From Virgibacillus sp. NKC19-16 (GTDB taxonomy: Bacteria > Bacillota > Bacilli > Bacillales > Amphibacillaceae): a stretch of DNA of 64,000 bases. The stretch is taken from the NCBI RefSeq assembly GCF_021560035.1, contig NZ_CP074373.1:3406001-3470000 (forward strand). Direction: 5' to 3'. The position numbers and the translations under genes are program-made. Positions 1 to 6,671 of the stretch are shown piece after piece (positions within the stretch are counted from its first letter, which is position 1; each line of letters begins with the position of its first letter). The notes beneath the pieces were generated by a model. It did no database searches, was not told the origin of the DNA, and saw only the letters and a list, made by a program, of their open reading frames with translations.

Positions 1-1047
1 CTTGCAGGGATATTTGCCATTATGGTCTTCTTCCGATTAGGGCCGGAAGCAGTTCATGGTCCGGACACCGGGCAAATGCTACTGGATGACTTGCTGCATG
101 TATTATTCGCTGTCTTTTTATTTGCGGGCCTGTTTTTACCCTTATTAATGAATTTCGGTTTGCTGGAATTATTCGGAACATTGATGACGAAGATTATGCG
201 TCCTTTATTTAAACTTCCAGGCCGTGCATCGATTGATTCCTTAGCTTCATGGATCGGTGATGGGACAATTGGGGTGCTACTGTCAAGTAAGCAATATGAG
301 ACAGGTTATTATACGAAACGGGAAGCCGCTGTTATTGGTACAACGTTTTCTGTCGTGTCGATCACATTTTCACTGGTCATTATTTCTGAAGTGGGACTTG
401 CGCATATGTTCGTTCCGTTTTATTTAACTGTTCTGATTGCAGGTTTTGTGGCTGCATTAATCATGCCTCGTATCCCGCCACTGTCTAGGAAGGCTGATAC
501 GTATATCAATGAAGCTGCCGATGGGATCTCAGAAGAAATTCCTGAGGAGCATACGAGACTTTCATTTGGCTACGAAAAAGCACTGGAACGCGGTAGAAAA
601 GAAACGAGTGTTTATAAGTTCTTTAAAGAAGGCGGACAAAATATTCTCGATATGTGGATGGGTGTAGCCCCGATTGTTATGGCTTTTGGTTTAGTTGCAT
701 TAATTATCGCGGAATTTACACCGGTGTTCCAGTGGCTTGGAATGCCTTTCGTACCACTGCTTGAATTGATGCAGGTTCCGGAAGCTGCCGCAGCATCAGA
801 GACGATTTTAATCGGGTTCGCTGATATGTTCTTACCAGCCATTTTCGCCGCATCGATTGAAGCGGAAATCACACGATTCATCATCGCTACCCTATCTGTT
901 ACACAATTAATCTATATGTCCGAAGTCGGTGGACTGTTGCTCGGATCGAAAGTCCCTGTCTCGTTTAAGGATCTCGTTGTAGTATTCTTGCTTCGGACGA
1001 TCATTACATTGCCGATTATTACATTGATTGCACATATTATATTTTAA
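1..1047 (+). CDS. YjiH-type membrane protein with nucleoside-recognition (Gate) domains, 5'-truncated
   Basis: The reading frame is open to the first base, so the N-terminus lies outside the window; the first internal ATG is at 22. The visible part is highly hydrophobic, with roughly eight membrane segments. It contains two Gate-like segments rich in small residues, for example GDGTIGVLLSSKQYETGYY and the later stretch around SETILIGFADMFLPAIFAA, with a charged cytoplasmic stretch between them. This pattern fits the YjiH family (about 450 residues) of putative nucleoside or small-metabolite transporters. The substrate is unknown. A strong hairpin terminator follows 45 bases after the stop, so it ends its transcription unit. 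Confidence 0.75.
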   Translation, partial: LAGIFAIMVFFRLGPEAVHGPDTGQMLLDDLLHVLFAVFLFAGLFLPLLMNFGLLELFGTLMTKIMRPLFKLPGRASIDSLASWIGDGTIGVLLSSKQYETGYYTKREAAVIGTTFSVVSITFSLVIISEVGLAHMFVPFYLTVLIAGFVAALIMPRIPPLSRKADTYINEAADGISEEIPEEHTRLSFGYEKALERGRKETSVYKFFKEGGQNILDMWMGVAPIVMAFGLVALIIAEFTPVFQWLGMPFVPLLELMQVPEAAAASETILIGFADMFLPAIFAASIEAEITRFIIATLSVTQLIYMSEVGGLLLGSKVPVSFKDLVVVFLLRTIITLPIITLIAHIIF

Positions 1048-1092
1048 TTGGCGGGTATTGGTAGTACAGAGATACATGATGAAAATAAGGAA

Positions 1093-1135
1093 TAGACCTC
1101 ACCAAGCTGTTAAACGAAGGTGAGGTCTATTTTTA
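1093..1135 (+). terminator. Rho-independent terminator of the YjiH-type gene
   Basis: Perfect 11-bp inverted repeat TAGACCTCACC / GGTGAGGTCTA with a 15-base loop, followed by TTTTTATT on the plus strand. Confidence 0.9.
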
Positions 1136-1242
1136 TTGGTTAATGATTATCACAAGAAGTGTTGCTAATGCAAACCAAAGAAAGACCGGCATTCTTGATT
1201 GGAAGCATATAAAGTTTTCTCACTTGGACAAATTATCAGCCA

Positions 1243-1524
1243 TCAATGTTCTTCCCAAACTAATTCATCTTCCTTTATATAAAGTAGAACATCGCCACGA
1301 ACTACTTTGTCACCAGCTTTTACAGCCACTGTCTCAATTACTCCAGTTGTCCCAAACAAAATTCGCTTTATATTTCTCTGTTCATCTTGAATAATTGCTA
1401 ACAATTGCTGACCGCGAACTTTTTCACCTAATTCGACTTTAATACTTTCCACACTTCCTTTAACTGGGCTTGTTATAATATGTCCGTAACCCCAGCGTCT
1501 TGGGTACACTTCATATTCCATCAT
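1243..1524 (-). CDS. Small biotin/lipoyl-like carrier domain protein (93 aa)
   Basis: The protein is a single beta-rich barrel-like unit. Two similar halves each carry a turn typical of biotinyl/lipoyl domains: SPVKGSVESIKVELGEKVRGQQLLAII, then TTGVIETVAVKAGDKVVRGDVLLYI (each quoted only as landmarks). The usual modified lysine motif (MKM or DKA) is not evident, so it may be a lipoyl-fold adaptor, not a true carrier. ATG 1524 is preferred over ATG 1533, because GGAG lies 9 bases before 1524 and directly abuts 1533. It is a monocistronic minus-strand gene; partner enzymes are not visible nearby. Confidence 0.6.
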   Translation of the reverse strand: MMEYEVYPRRWGYGHIITSPVKGSVESIKVELGEKVRGQQLLAIIQDEQRNIKRILFGTTGVIETVAVKAGDKVVRGDVLLYIKEDELVWEEH

Positions 1525-1821
1525 TAGATTCATCTCCTTTATTTATGGATAGATTCCGTAAGTATTTAAATGTCATTGCAACGTCTTAGTCTAGTCTTAT
1601 GATAAATTCGTATTATCAGGTAAAGATTTTTAATTTTACTTTTTTAGTCCTCTAATAATATTCGTTCCCTCAGTATCGGAGAACTCCTGCAATTATACTT
1701 TTGTCAATATAAATCTTTAAACTTCACATATTTACTGTGTATTATTATTATAGTTTTTCAGATCAATCCAATCAATATATAATTCAGATAAAATCAATCT
1801 GTTTTTGATATAAAGGTAGCG
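1525..1821. other. AT-rich intergenic stretch, nothing recognised
   Basis: About 300 bases with no coding potential on either strand. It should hold the promoter of the lipoyl-like gene on the minus strand, but no convincing -35/-10 pair could be picked out. Confidence 0.5.
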
Positions 1822-1861
1822 AAAAAAAAGAGCGCAAGTCTTATTCCAGATTTGCGCCCTT
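1822..1861 (-). terminator. Terminator of the P-loop kinase gene
   Basis: On the minus strand GGGCGCAAATC, an 8-base loop and GACTTGCGCTC form a stem with one G-T pair, followed by a run of eight T. A second weaker hairpin (AGGTCAGCCAG / CTGGTTGGCCT) lies between it and the stop codon. Confidence 0.8.
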
Positions 1862-1913
1862 CGTATTATGAGGTCAGCCAGTCTTTTCTGGTTGGCCTAA
1901 TTGGAACCAAAAG

Positions 1914-2471
1914 CTAAGCGTTTATATTAGATTTTTCAATTATTTTATCAGCAATTTCTTCTGGAGAACTGCCATTTGTGTAAACAATATATTTAGCTAG
2001 CAACTTATTAGACTTATGTTTAACAAAGTGCTCATTTAACTGGTACATATCATTGTTAGTGGTCACACCTTTTAGTCTTTCGTTTAGGACATTAATGGAT
2101 TCCTGTTCATTTTGACTTGGCAGCAATAAAAATATATTTTCATAGTCAATGAGAGCACTCTTGACTTCTTTGAATAAACGTTGGTCTTCATAAACAGAGT
2201 GGCCGGCACCGAAATCATGGGTACAATTTGGGTAATCCTCCAGCGTAACCGCGTGTGCTTCAAACGTTTTCCAATACGTATACATAGCCATATAACCATA
2301 AGTTTCGCGTATTTCATTTTGCCTTATTTCACTAAAGCCTATTTCTTTGTAATAATCAAATCGTAAATCATCCATTGGTCGTTGGGGAATTCCAGTTTTA
2401 CTTGAAAGCACTTCAGCCACTGTACTTTTACCAGAACAAATTGGGCCGATTAAAATAATAGTACAAGACAT
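1914..2471 (-). CDS. Small P-loop kinase (shikimate/adenylate-kinase-like NTPase)
   Basis: The 185-residue protein begins with a Walker A motif, IGPICSGKST, at about residues 8-17. A conserved DD pair (PMDDLRFDYY) follows in the position where small nucleoside or shikimate-type kinases bind substrate, then a Walker-B-like IFLLLPSQ strand. The substrate is not identifiable. GGAGGAATTCAA gives a good ribosome site before the ATG. It is a single gene followed by a terminator. Family-level assignment is firm; the specific reaction is unknown. Confidence 0.65.
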   Translation of the reverse strand: MSCTIILIGPICSGKSTVAEVLSSKTGIPQRPMDDLRFDYYKEIGFSEIRQNEIRETYGYMAMYTYWKTFEAHAVTLEDYPNCTHDFGAGHSVYEDQRLFKEVKSALIDYENIFLLLPSQNEQESINVLNERLKGVTTNNDMYQLNEHFVKHKSNKLLAKYIVYTNGSSPEEIADKIIEKSNINA

Positions 2472-2542
2472 TTGAATTCCTCCGATACCAATTTTTTGTT
2501 TTTAACGATCAAATTACAATATTTATTATTACTCTTTATGTG

Positions 2543-2731
2543 TTAACGGAAAAACGAGATGTTTTGAAAAAGTGAAATAGTTATAATTAGCGTTGATAAG
2601 GATCCTGCAGACAATAAAGTTATCATTCTTCGCCTGTTTATCTTTTTTGAAGGTTTAACAGCCTCTCGGGACACCCCGATCCATATAACAATAGAAAATA
2701 TAGCTGCTATGGTTATAACATCTGTGGACAT
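2543..2731 (-). CDS. Small two-helix membrane protein (62 aa)
   Basis: Two predicted membrane helices (about residues 5-20 and 38-56) are separated by a basic loop, PSKKINRRR. The start is supported by AAGGAGGG 6 bases before the ATG. No family was recognised. It lies between the kinase and another small membrane protein on the same strand, with modest gaps, so co-transcription with the gene at 2815-3102 is possible. Confidence 0.5.
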   Translation of the reverse strand: MSTDVITIAAIFSIVIWIGVSREAVKPSKKINRRRMITLLSAGSLSTLIITISLFQNISFFR

Positions 2732-2814
2732 ATTTGATCCCTCCTTAATTCACAAAACATTTGAATTTTAAAATAACATTAGCCCCAAAATTAATTACGC
2801 CCGTTACTTTAAAA

Positions 2815-3102
2815 TTATAAATCAACATAGAAACAAGCAATTAATACGAAAGCCATAAATAAAATCCCTATCCAATCTATAACTAGTGTTTGAATATTCT
2901 TTTTCTTGTTATACCACATTATTTTTATTAGAGACGTAGCCAAAAAAAGCATTAACACAGATGCAAATAAAACCGTTAGAGAAACACGAAAAGCGGTAGC
3001 TAAATATAAGACTGCCAGCCAAAACCAAATCATAATAACAAATTTCTCGACTTTATACTTATTTTCGTTAAATAGGAATTCGATAACATTTTCCTTTATC
3101 AA
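2815..3102 (-). CDS. Small hydrophobic membrane protein (95 aa), TTG start
   Basis: After a charged N-terminal 20 residues (MIKENVIEFLF...) the protein has three hydrophobic segments and ends in ACFYVDL. The start is TTG, supported by AAGGAG 8 bases upstream; no ATG lies in a suitable place. Function is unknown. It lies directly downstream (minus strand) of the decayed toxin locus at 3148-3299, which may act as its leader. Confidence 0.5.
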   Translation of the reverse strand: MIKENVIEFLFNENKYKVEKFVIMIWFWLAVLYLATAFRVSLTVLFASVLMLFLATSLIKIMWYNKKKNIQTLVIDWIGILFMAFVLIACFYVDL

Positions 3103-3134
3103 AATCCGACTCCTTTTCCATTAATGTAAAAGTA

Positions 3135-3162
3135 CCCTTTGGAGTCATCATATCCAAAGGGG
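3135..3162. repeat. Perfect 9-bp inverted repeat
   Basis: CCCTTTGGA / TCCAAAGGG with a 9-base loop. There is no T-run on either side. It lies where an antitoxin terminator would sit in an intact toxin locus, downstream of the remnant at 3148-3196. Confidence 0.6.
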
Positions 3163-3196
3163 CAAAACAGTAAAAAACAATGCCTCAAACAGACAT
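3148..3196 (-). pseudogene. Decayed holin-like type I toxin remnant
   Basis: A good ribosome site (GGAGGGGTG, about 8 bases) precedes ATG TCT GTT TGA. Losing two T bases explains the early stop: restoring them gives MSVFEAL, the usual opening of holin-like toxins, and the reading then runs on for about ten hydrophobic residues. The leader resembles that of the intact toxin at 43197: both carry TCGGT-A/T-GT some 60-75 bases before the ATG, a GAGG-GT-GCC ribosome site, and an extended -10 about 100 bases upstream. The homology is inferred by eye from short matches. Confidence 0.4.
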
Positions 3197-3290
3197 AGGC
3201 AACACCCCTCCGTTATAGCATATTGCGTGCACTACAACCGACGAGGATGCGCCGATCCTCCTTGAGAAAATACGATTATTGCATATCCAT

Positions 3291-3299
3291 ATTGTACCA
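3291..3299 (-). promoter_or_regulatory. Extended -10 of the decayed toxin locus
   Basis: On the minus strand TGG-TACAAT fits the extended -10 pattern TGnTATAAT. It lies 100 bases before the remnant ATG, close to the 106 bases at the intact toxin locus. Confidence 0.45.
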
Positions 3300-3386
3300 C
3301 TGAAAATTTCATTATTTAAGGTTTTTCTACTTTTATTGAAAAATCCCATCATGAGGATTAAATTTCCTATTTATATCTGCAAGGCA

Positions 3387-3417
3387 AAATCGCCGCCTCA
3401 AAGAGACAGCGATTTTA
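3387..3417 (-). terminator. Bidirectional terminator after the RmlD-like gene
   Basis: On the minus strand AAAATCGCTGTCTC, loop TTT, GAGGCGGCGATTTT pairs over 14 bases, allowing G-T pairs. The flanking A and T runs would let it work in both directions. Confidence 0.85.
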
Positions 3418-3436
3418 AAAAGGGGGTTAAATTGTT

Positions 3437-4267
3437 TTATCTGAATCGCTGGTTCACAATATCCGTTATTTTTTCCGTAACAAGCGATGTGTCTTTCGGT
3501 ACCTCTTCATCTGCTTCTTCATATTCCGATGCTTTTTCAACGAGACTGGCATCATAACCTAATTGTTCTGCCATACCACTCATAAATTCGTAAAAGCTCT
3601 TGTTTGTAGAAGGTCCCGTATTGTAAATACCTGTAATGTCTTTTGGCACAAGCTCTGCGATGGTATTTGCCAAATCTTCTACGTGGACAAAGGTTCTAAT
3701 TAAATCACCACGAAAGGCAATCGGTTGGCCGGAACGTAAATGATAAGAAAGTTCATCTGTTCGCGCGTCCAGTTTGCCAATTTGATTTTCCCCGTAAACA
3801 GGTCCGGCTCTTAGAATCATATAGTTTGACAGTTCATTTTTAATGAATCGCTCAGCCTTAACTTTGGCATTCGTATAATTACTGTAAATATGATCATCAG
3901 GCAATGTGGATAAGGAATCCTCCTCCGTGTATGGCCCTTTTCCGTCACTATAGACGAAGTCAGATGAAATATAAATCAGCTTGGTTGCCGGAGTGAGATG
4001 TGTTATTAAATGCAGCAGCCCTTGGTCGGTCAATTCATATTCATTTGGCCCATTCATAACAGACCAAATCACAACATCCGGATTTTCCTTTTTAAAAAAA
4101 TCAGAGAAAGATTCCGGTTCGTTGATATCCAGTTTATGCAGCTCATCAAACACTGGTTTCGTTTCCAAATAGGTTCCGACGACTTCGATATCAGACTGAT
4201 TTTCAAGCAATTTATAGACGGATGTTCCTACATAACCACTAGCTCCAAATACGACTACTTTCATCAT
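3437..4267 (-). CDS. RmlD-like NAD(P)-dependent sugar-nucleotide reductase/epimerase
   Basis: An N-terminal Rossmann motif, VVVFGASGYVG, is followed by the SDR-type catalytic pattern: ISSDFVY and, about 30 residues later, YSNYTNAKVKAE with the Tyr-xxx-Lys pair. A substrate-loop segment RTFVHVEDLA follows, as in RmlD and related extended SDRs. The length (276 aa) fits dTDP-4-dehydrorhamnose reductase relatives, but no rhamnose cluster is present, so the substrate is open. The start is ATG 4267 or 4264; a GTG at 4273 is also in frame. It lies 17 bases after the acyltransferase gene, so the two probably form an operon for modifying a surface sugar. Confidence 0.65.
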   Translation of the reverse strand: MMKVVVFGASGYVGTSVYKLLENQSDIEVVGTYLETKPVFDELHKLDINEPESFSDFFKKENPDVVIWSVMNGPNEYELTDQGLLHLITHLTPATKLIYISSDFVYSDGKGPYTEEDSLSTLPDDHIYSNYTNAKVKAERFIKNELSNYMILRAGPVYGENQIGKLDARTDELSYHLRSGQPIAFRGDLIRTFVHVEDLANTIAELVPKDITGIYNTGPSTNKSFYEFMSGMAEQLGYDASLVEKASEYEEADEEVPKDTSLVTEKITDIVNQRFR

Positions 4268-4284
4268 TAACACCTACCCTTTCC

Positions 4285-5304
4285 CTAAGCTTTTGTTTGC
4301 GCTGATTCCTTACTTGTCTTCCCACTATATGCATTTTTCATTATAGTGGCTTTCCCTTCCATAAGTGGTTGTGTTATCCCAAGAAGAGGTTTGCTTGATA
4401 AAACAAGCACAAGGACAGCTGAGATGATACCAAGACCCACTACATCCAATGCATTATTAATCTCAAATACATCTGCTTCCCGGAAATACTGAATGAAAAA
4501 TCCATGCAGCAAATAGACATACAGTGTTCGCGATCCAATATGGGTAAGCCGAGTTTTTGATTTAGGAACCCAAGACATGATACTAATAACCATGAGTGTT
4601 GCAACCACATAAACCCCGAGACGAGCTATCCCTCCATATGCGGGCAACCCTAACTCGGCATATGACGAGGAACCCAGTAACCATCCTGTATCAATAGCAG
4701 GAAGGTAATAGATAGCAACAGCAAGTGTCACCATCACAAGAACGGAGGCTATTTTTATCCCTTTTTGTTTTACCTGCATGATCTGCCTTTCGGTAATAAA
4801 ATAACCAACCAAGAAAAATGGAAAGAATACAAACGTGCGTGATAAGCTAAATGTGTGTCCAATTTCTCCAAAATAACCTACTATTAATCCGATTTGCACT
4901 GCAATCATCACGCTTAGCCCAGCCGGAATTTTTTTAAACCAATACAGAAGCATATGCCAACTGAACAAGCTAATCAAGAACCATAGGGCCCATTGCGGAT
5001 AAAACAGACTCGCTTGCCAATCTGCTTTTCCAATTAAGAAATAATATCCCGTATACAACAATTGAAAAATGATGTATGGCATGATTAATTTCTTCGCTAA
5101 ATTAATGATATAATCTTTGTTCCCTAAACCCTTCGCAAAAAAACCTGCCAATAAAATAAATGCGGGCATGTGGAATGTGTAAATCCACATATAAAGTGTA
5201 TTCATCCCCCTTGAGCCATCGACAAAAGGCTGAATCATATGGCCGAATACAACGAGGAAAATCAATAATATCCGTGCGTTATCAAAAAATGGATTCCTTT
5301 TCAT
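4285..5304 (-). CDS. Acyltransferase-3 family membrane protein
   Basis: The 339-residue protein has about ten membrane helices. It opens with FFDNARILLIFLVVFGHMIQ, the landmark Arg and His of integral membrane O-acyltransferases related to fucose 4-O-acetylase (COG3594 type). A later motif YLLHGFF is also typical of these proteins. Such enzymes move acyl groups from the cytoplasm onto extracellular sugars or wall polymers. The acceptor here is unknown. It is the first gene of a two-gene operon with the RmlD-like reductase, which supports a role in surface polysaccharide decoration. The ATG start has AAGGGATG 9 bases upstream. Confidence 0.75.
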   Translation of the reverse strand: MKRNPFFDNARILLIFLVVFGHMIQPFVDGSRGMNTLYMWIYTFHMPAFILLAGFFAKGLGNKDYIINLAKKLIMPYIIFQLLYTGYYFLIGKADWQASLFYPQWALWFLISLFSWHMLLYWFKKIPAGLSVMIAVQIGLIVGYFGEIGHTFSLSRTFVFFPFFLVGYFITERQIMQVKQKGIKIASVLVMVTLAVAIYYLPAIDTGWLLGSSSYAELGLPAYGGIARLGVYVVATLMVISIMSWVPKSKTRLTHIGSRTLYVYLLHGFFIQYFREADVFEINNALDVVGLGIISAVLVLVLSSKPLLGITQPLMEGKATIMKNAYSGKTSKESAQTKA

Positions 5305-5509
5305 TTATTTCTCATCCCTTTACGTTCATTGCTGTACTTCCCATTCTACCCGTTTTTAATGGGAAATACGTATAATTCGCCTTGATTTAAGGCAGTTGTT
5401 AGGGGATTGTAAATGGAATGAAAAGATTATGGCAGTGTTGTAAAAGGAATTGCAGGTATTGGGTTTAGGTGCTGTCTCCAGGTCGGGGTGGCGCTAGAGT
5501 AACTCTTAT

Positions 5510-5677
5510 TGCCGAACGGGGCGCCCTGAACGCGGGACGAACTGTTTCGTGCGCGGAACGAATTGTGCTGATCGCGGAATGAGACGCCCTAAACGCGGAA
5601 CGAACGGATCCTTGCGCGGAACGAGGCGCCCTGAACGCGGAACAACCCGCTGCGACCGCGGGACGAAACACTTTTCC
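5510..5677. repeat. 21-bp periodic GC-rich array, eight units
   Basis: Units start at 5510, 5531, 5552, 5573, 5594, 5615, 5636 and 5657, exactly 21 bp apart. Each has a conserved half, CGCGGAACGA (weak in unit 1), and a variable 11-bp half. GACGCCCTAAA or GGCGCCCTGAA recurs in units 1, 4 and 6. Since 21 is a multiple of 3, several frames on both strands stay open and would encode 7-residue repeats such as FVPRSGR or RGTN. No frame has a ribosome site, so these are not taken as genes. The GC content is far above the surroundings. Confidence 0.9.
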
Positions 5678-5687
5678 ATCCCCTTCA

Positions 5688-5716
5688 GGAAGCAAAAGAA
5701 CCGCCCCCAGGCTTCG
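5688..5716 (-). repeat. Family A dispersed palindrome, copy 1 (after ku)
   Basis: GGAAGCAAAAGAACCGCCCC... then GGCTTC. Read on the minus strand it matches the family pattern GAAGC, a GGGG-CGGTTCTTTT core and GCTTCC. It starts right after the ku stop codon, so it can serve as the ku terminator. Other copies are at 45376, 47135, 53428 and 60155. Confidence 0.7.
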
Positions 5717-6562
5717 TCACGCCTTCTTCTTCTTTTTAGCTGTAGTTGTCTTTTTCTTTGGCTGTTTTGGTTTTGGCTTGTCTTTTTTCGCTTTATCCAA
5801 TGAGGCTTCAAGTGCTCCCATTAGGTCGGTTACATTATCCGGCGTTTCTTTACTTTTGTCGTCTGCGGTAGTTGTCTCTTCGTTGTTTTTCTTTTCCTCA
5901 ATTAATTCCAGCAAGGACGCGCGGTAATCATCTTTATATTTTTCCGGGTCGAATTCAGCTGTCAATTGGTCGATCAGCATTTTGGCTGTATCGAGTTCTT
6001 TCTGTGCTGTCGTTACTTCATCCGGTACATTCGGAACATCGCCCGCGTCACGGACTTCATCCGGATAATGAATCGTTTCAGCAACCAATGTATTTTCATA
6101 AACGCGTATGACAGCCAGCTGCTCCTTTGACCGGATCATCATTTTTGCGACACCAATTTTCCCGGTGTCTTTCAGGGAATTCCGCAGTAATCCATAGGCA
6201 TTTCCGCCACCTTCGTTTGGTGACAGATAATAGCTTTTTTCAAAATAGATCGGGTCAATTTCCTCTAATTTTACAAAGTCGACAATCTCTACTGCTTTAT
6301 CCTTTTGCTCTTTTTGTAATTCTTTCAATTCCTCTTCATCTAAAATCACAAATTTATTTTTGGCATATTCATATGCTTTAACGATATCGTCATTTCCTAC
6401 TTCCTTATCACAATTCGGACAGGTTTTTTCATATTTAATTGGCGTTTCGCATTCTTTATGCAATTGTCGTAGTTTGACATCTTTATTTTCCGTGGCAGCG
6501 TGCATTTTTACAGGAATATTGACAAGCCCAAAGCTGATCGTACCCTTCCACATCGTATGCAT
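5717..6562 (-). CDS. ku: DNA end-binding protein Ku
   Basis: The protein (281 aa) is a complete bacterial Ku: it opens MWKGTISFGLVNIPVKMH, followed by the CETPIKY and CPNCDKEV segments and the core beta-barrel up to about residue 200. The tail is lysine-rich (KPKPKQPKKK...), typical of DNA-contacting extensions. Ku dimers encircle double-strand break ends and recruit LigD for non-homologous end joining. The ribosome site AAGGAGG is 8 bases upstream. It is transcribed away from ligD across a 109-bp shared spacer, unlike B. subtilis, where ykoV and ykoU run in the same direction. Confidence 0.95.
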   Translation of the reverse strand: MHTMWKGTISFGLVNIPVKMHAATENKDVKLRQLHKECETPIKYEKTCPNCDKEVGNDDIVKAYEYAKNKFVILDEEELKELQKEQKDKAVEIVDFVKLEEIDPIYFEKSYYLSPNEGGGNAYGLLRNSLKDTGKIGVAKMMIRSKEQLAVIRVYENTLVAETIHYPDEVRDAGDVPNVPDEVTTAQKELDTAKMLIDQLTAEFDPEKYKDDYRASLLELIEEKKNNEETTTADDKSKETPDNVTDLMGALEASLDKAKKDKPKPKQPKKKTTTAKKKKKA

Positions 6563-6671
6563 GTGATAAAACCTCCTTTTTTCTATAGTTTGTCGAGATG
6601 GATTATTTTTATCCTGCAGCGATTATTTTGATAAAAATTGAGCCATGTTAAAGAGTAAGGGAGATGTTTTC

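Noticed and set aside
1143-1394. Plus-strand 83-codon frame antisense to the lipoyl-like gene
   Set aside because: The opposite strand encodes a recognisable domain with a good start; this frame has neither.
3279-3557. Plus-strand 92-codon frame over the toxin remnant and the RmlD-like 3' end
   Set aside because: It crosses a strong terminator hairpin and is antisense to a recognised protein; no ribosome site.
5510-5677. CRISPR array
   Set aside because: Units are contiguous 21-bp blocks with a 10-bp constant part; there are no palindromic repeats with unique 30-bp spacers and no cas genes.
5465-5811. Overlapping Arg/Pro-rich frames on both strands over the 21-bp array
   Set aside because: They arise because the repeat period is a multiple of three; no frame has a ribosome site, and several overlap each other and the ku 3' end.
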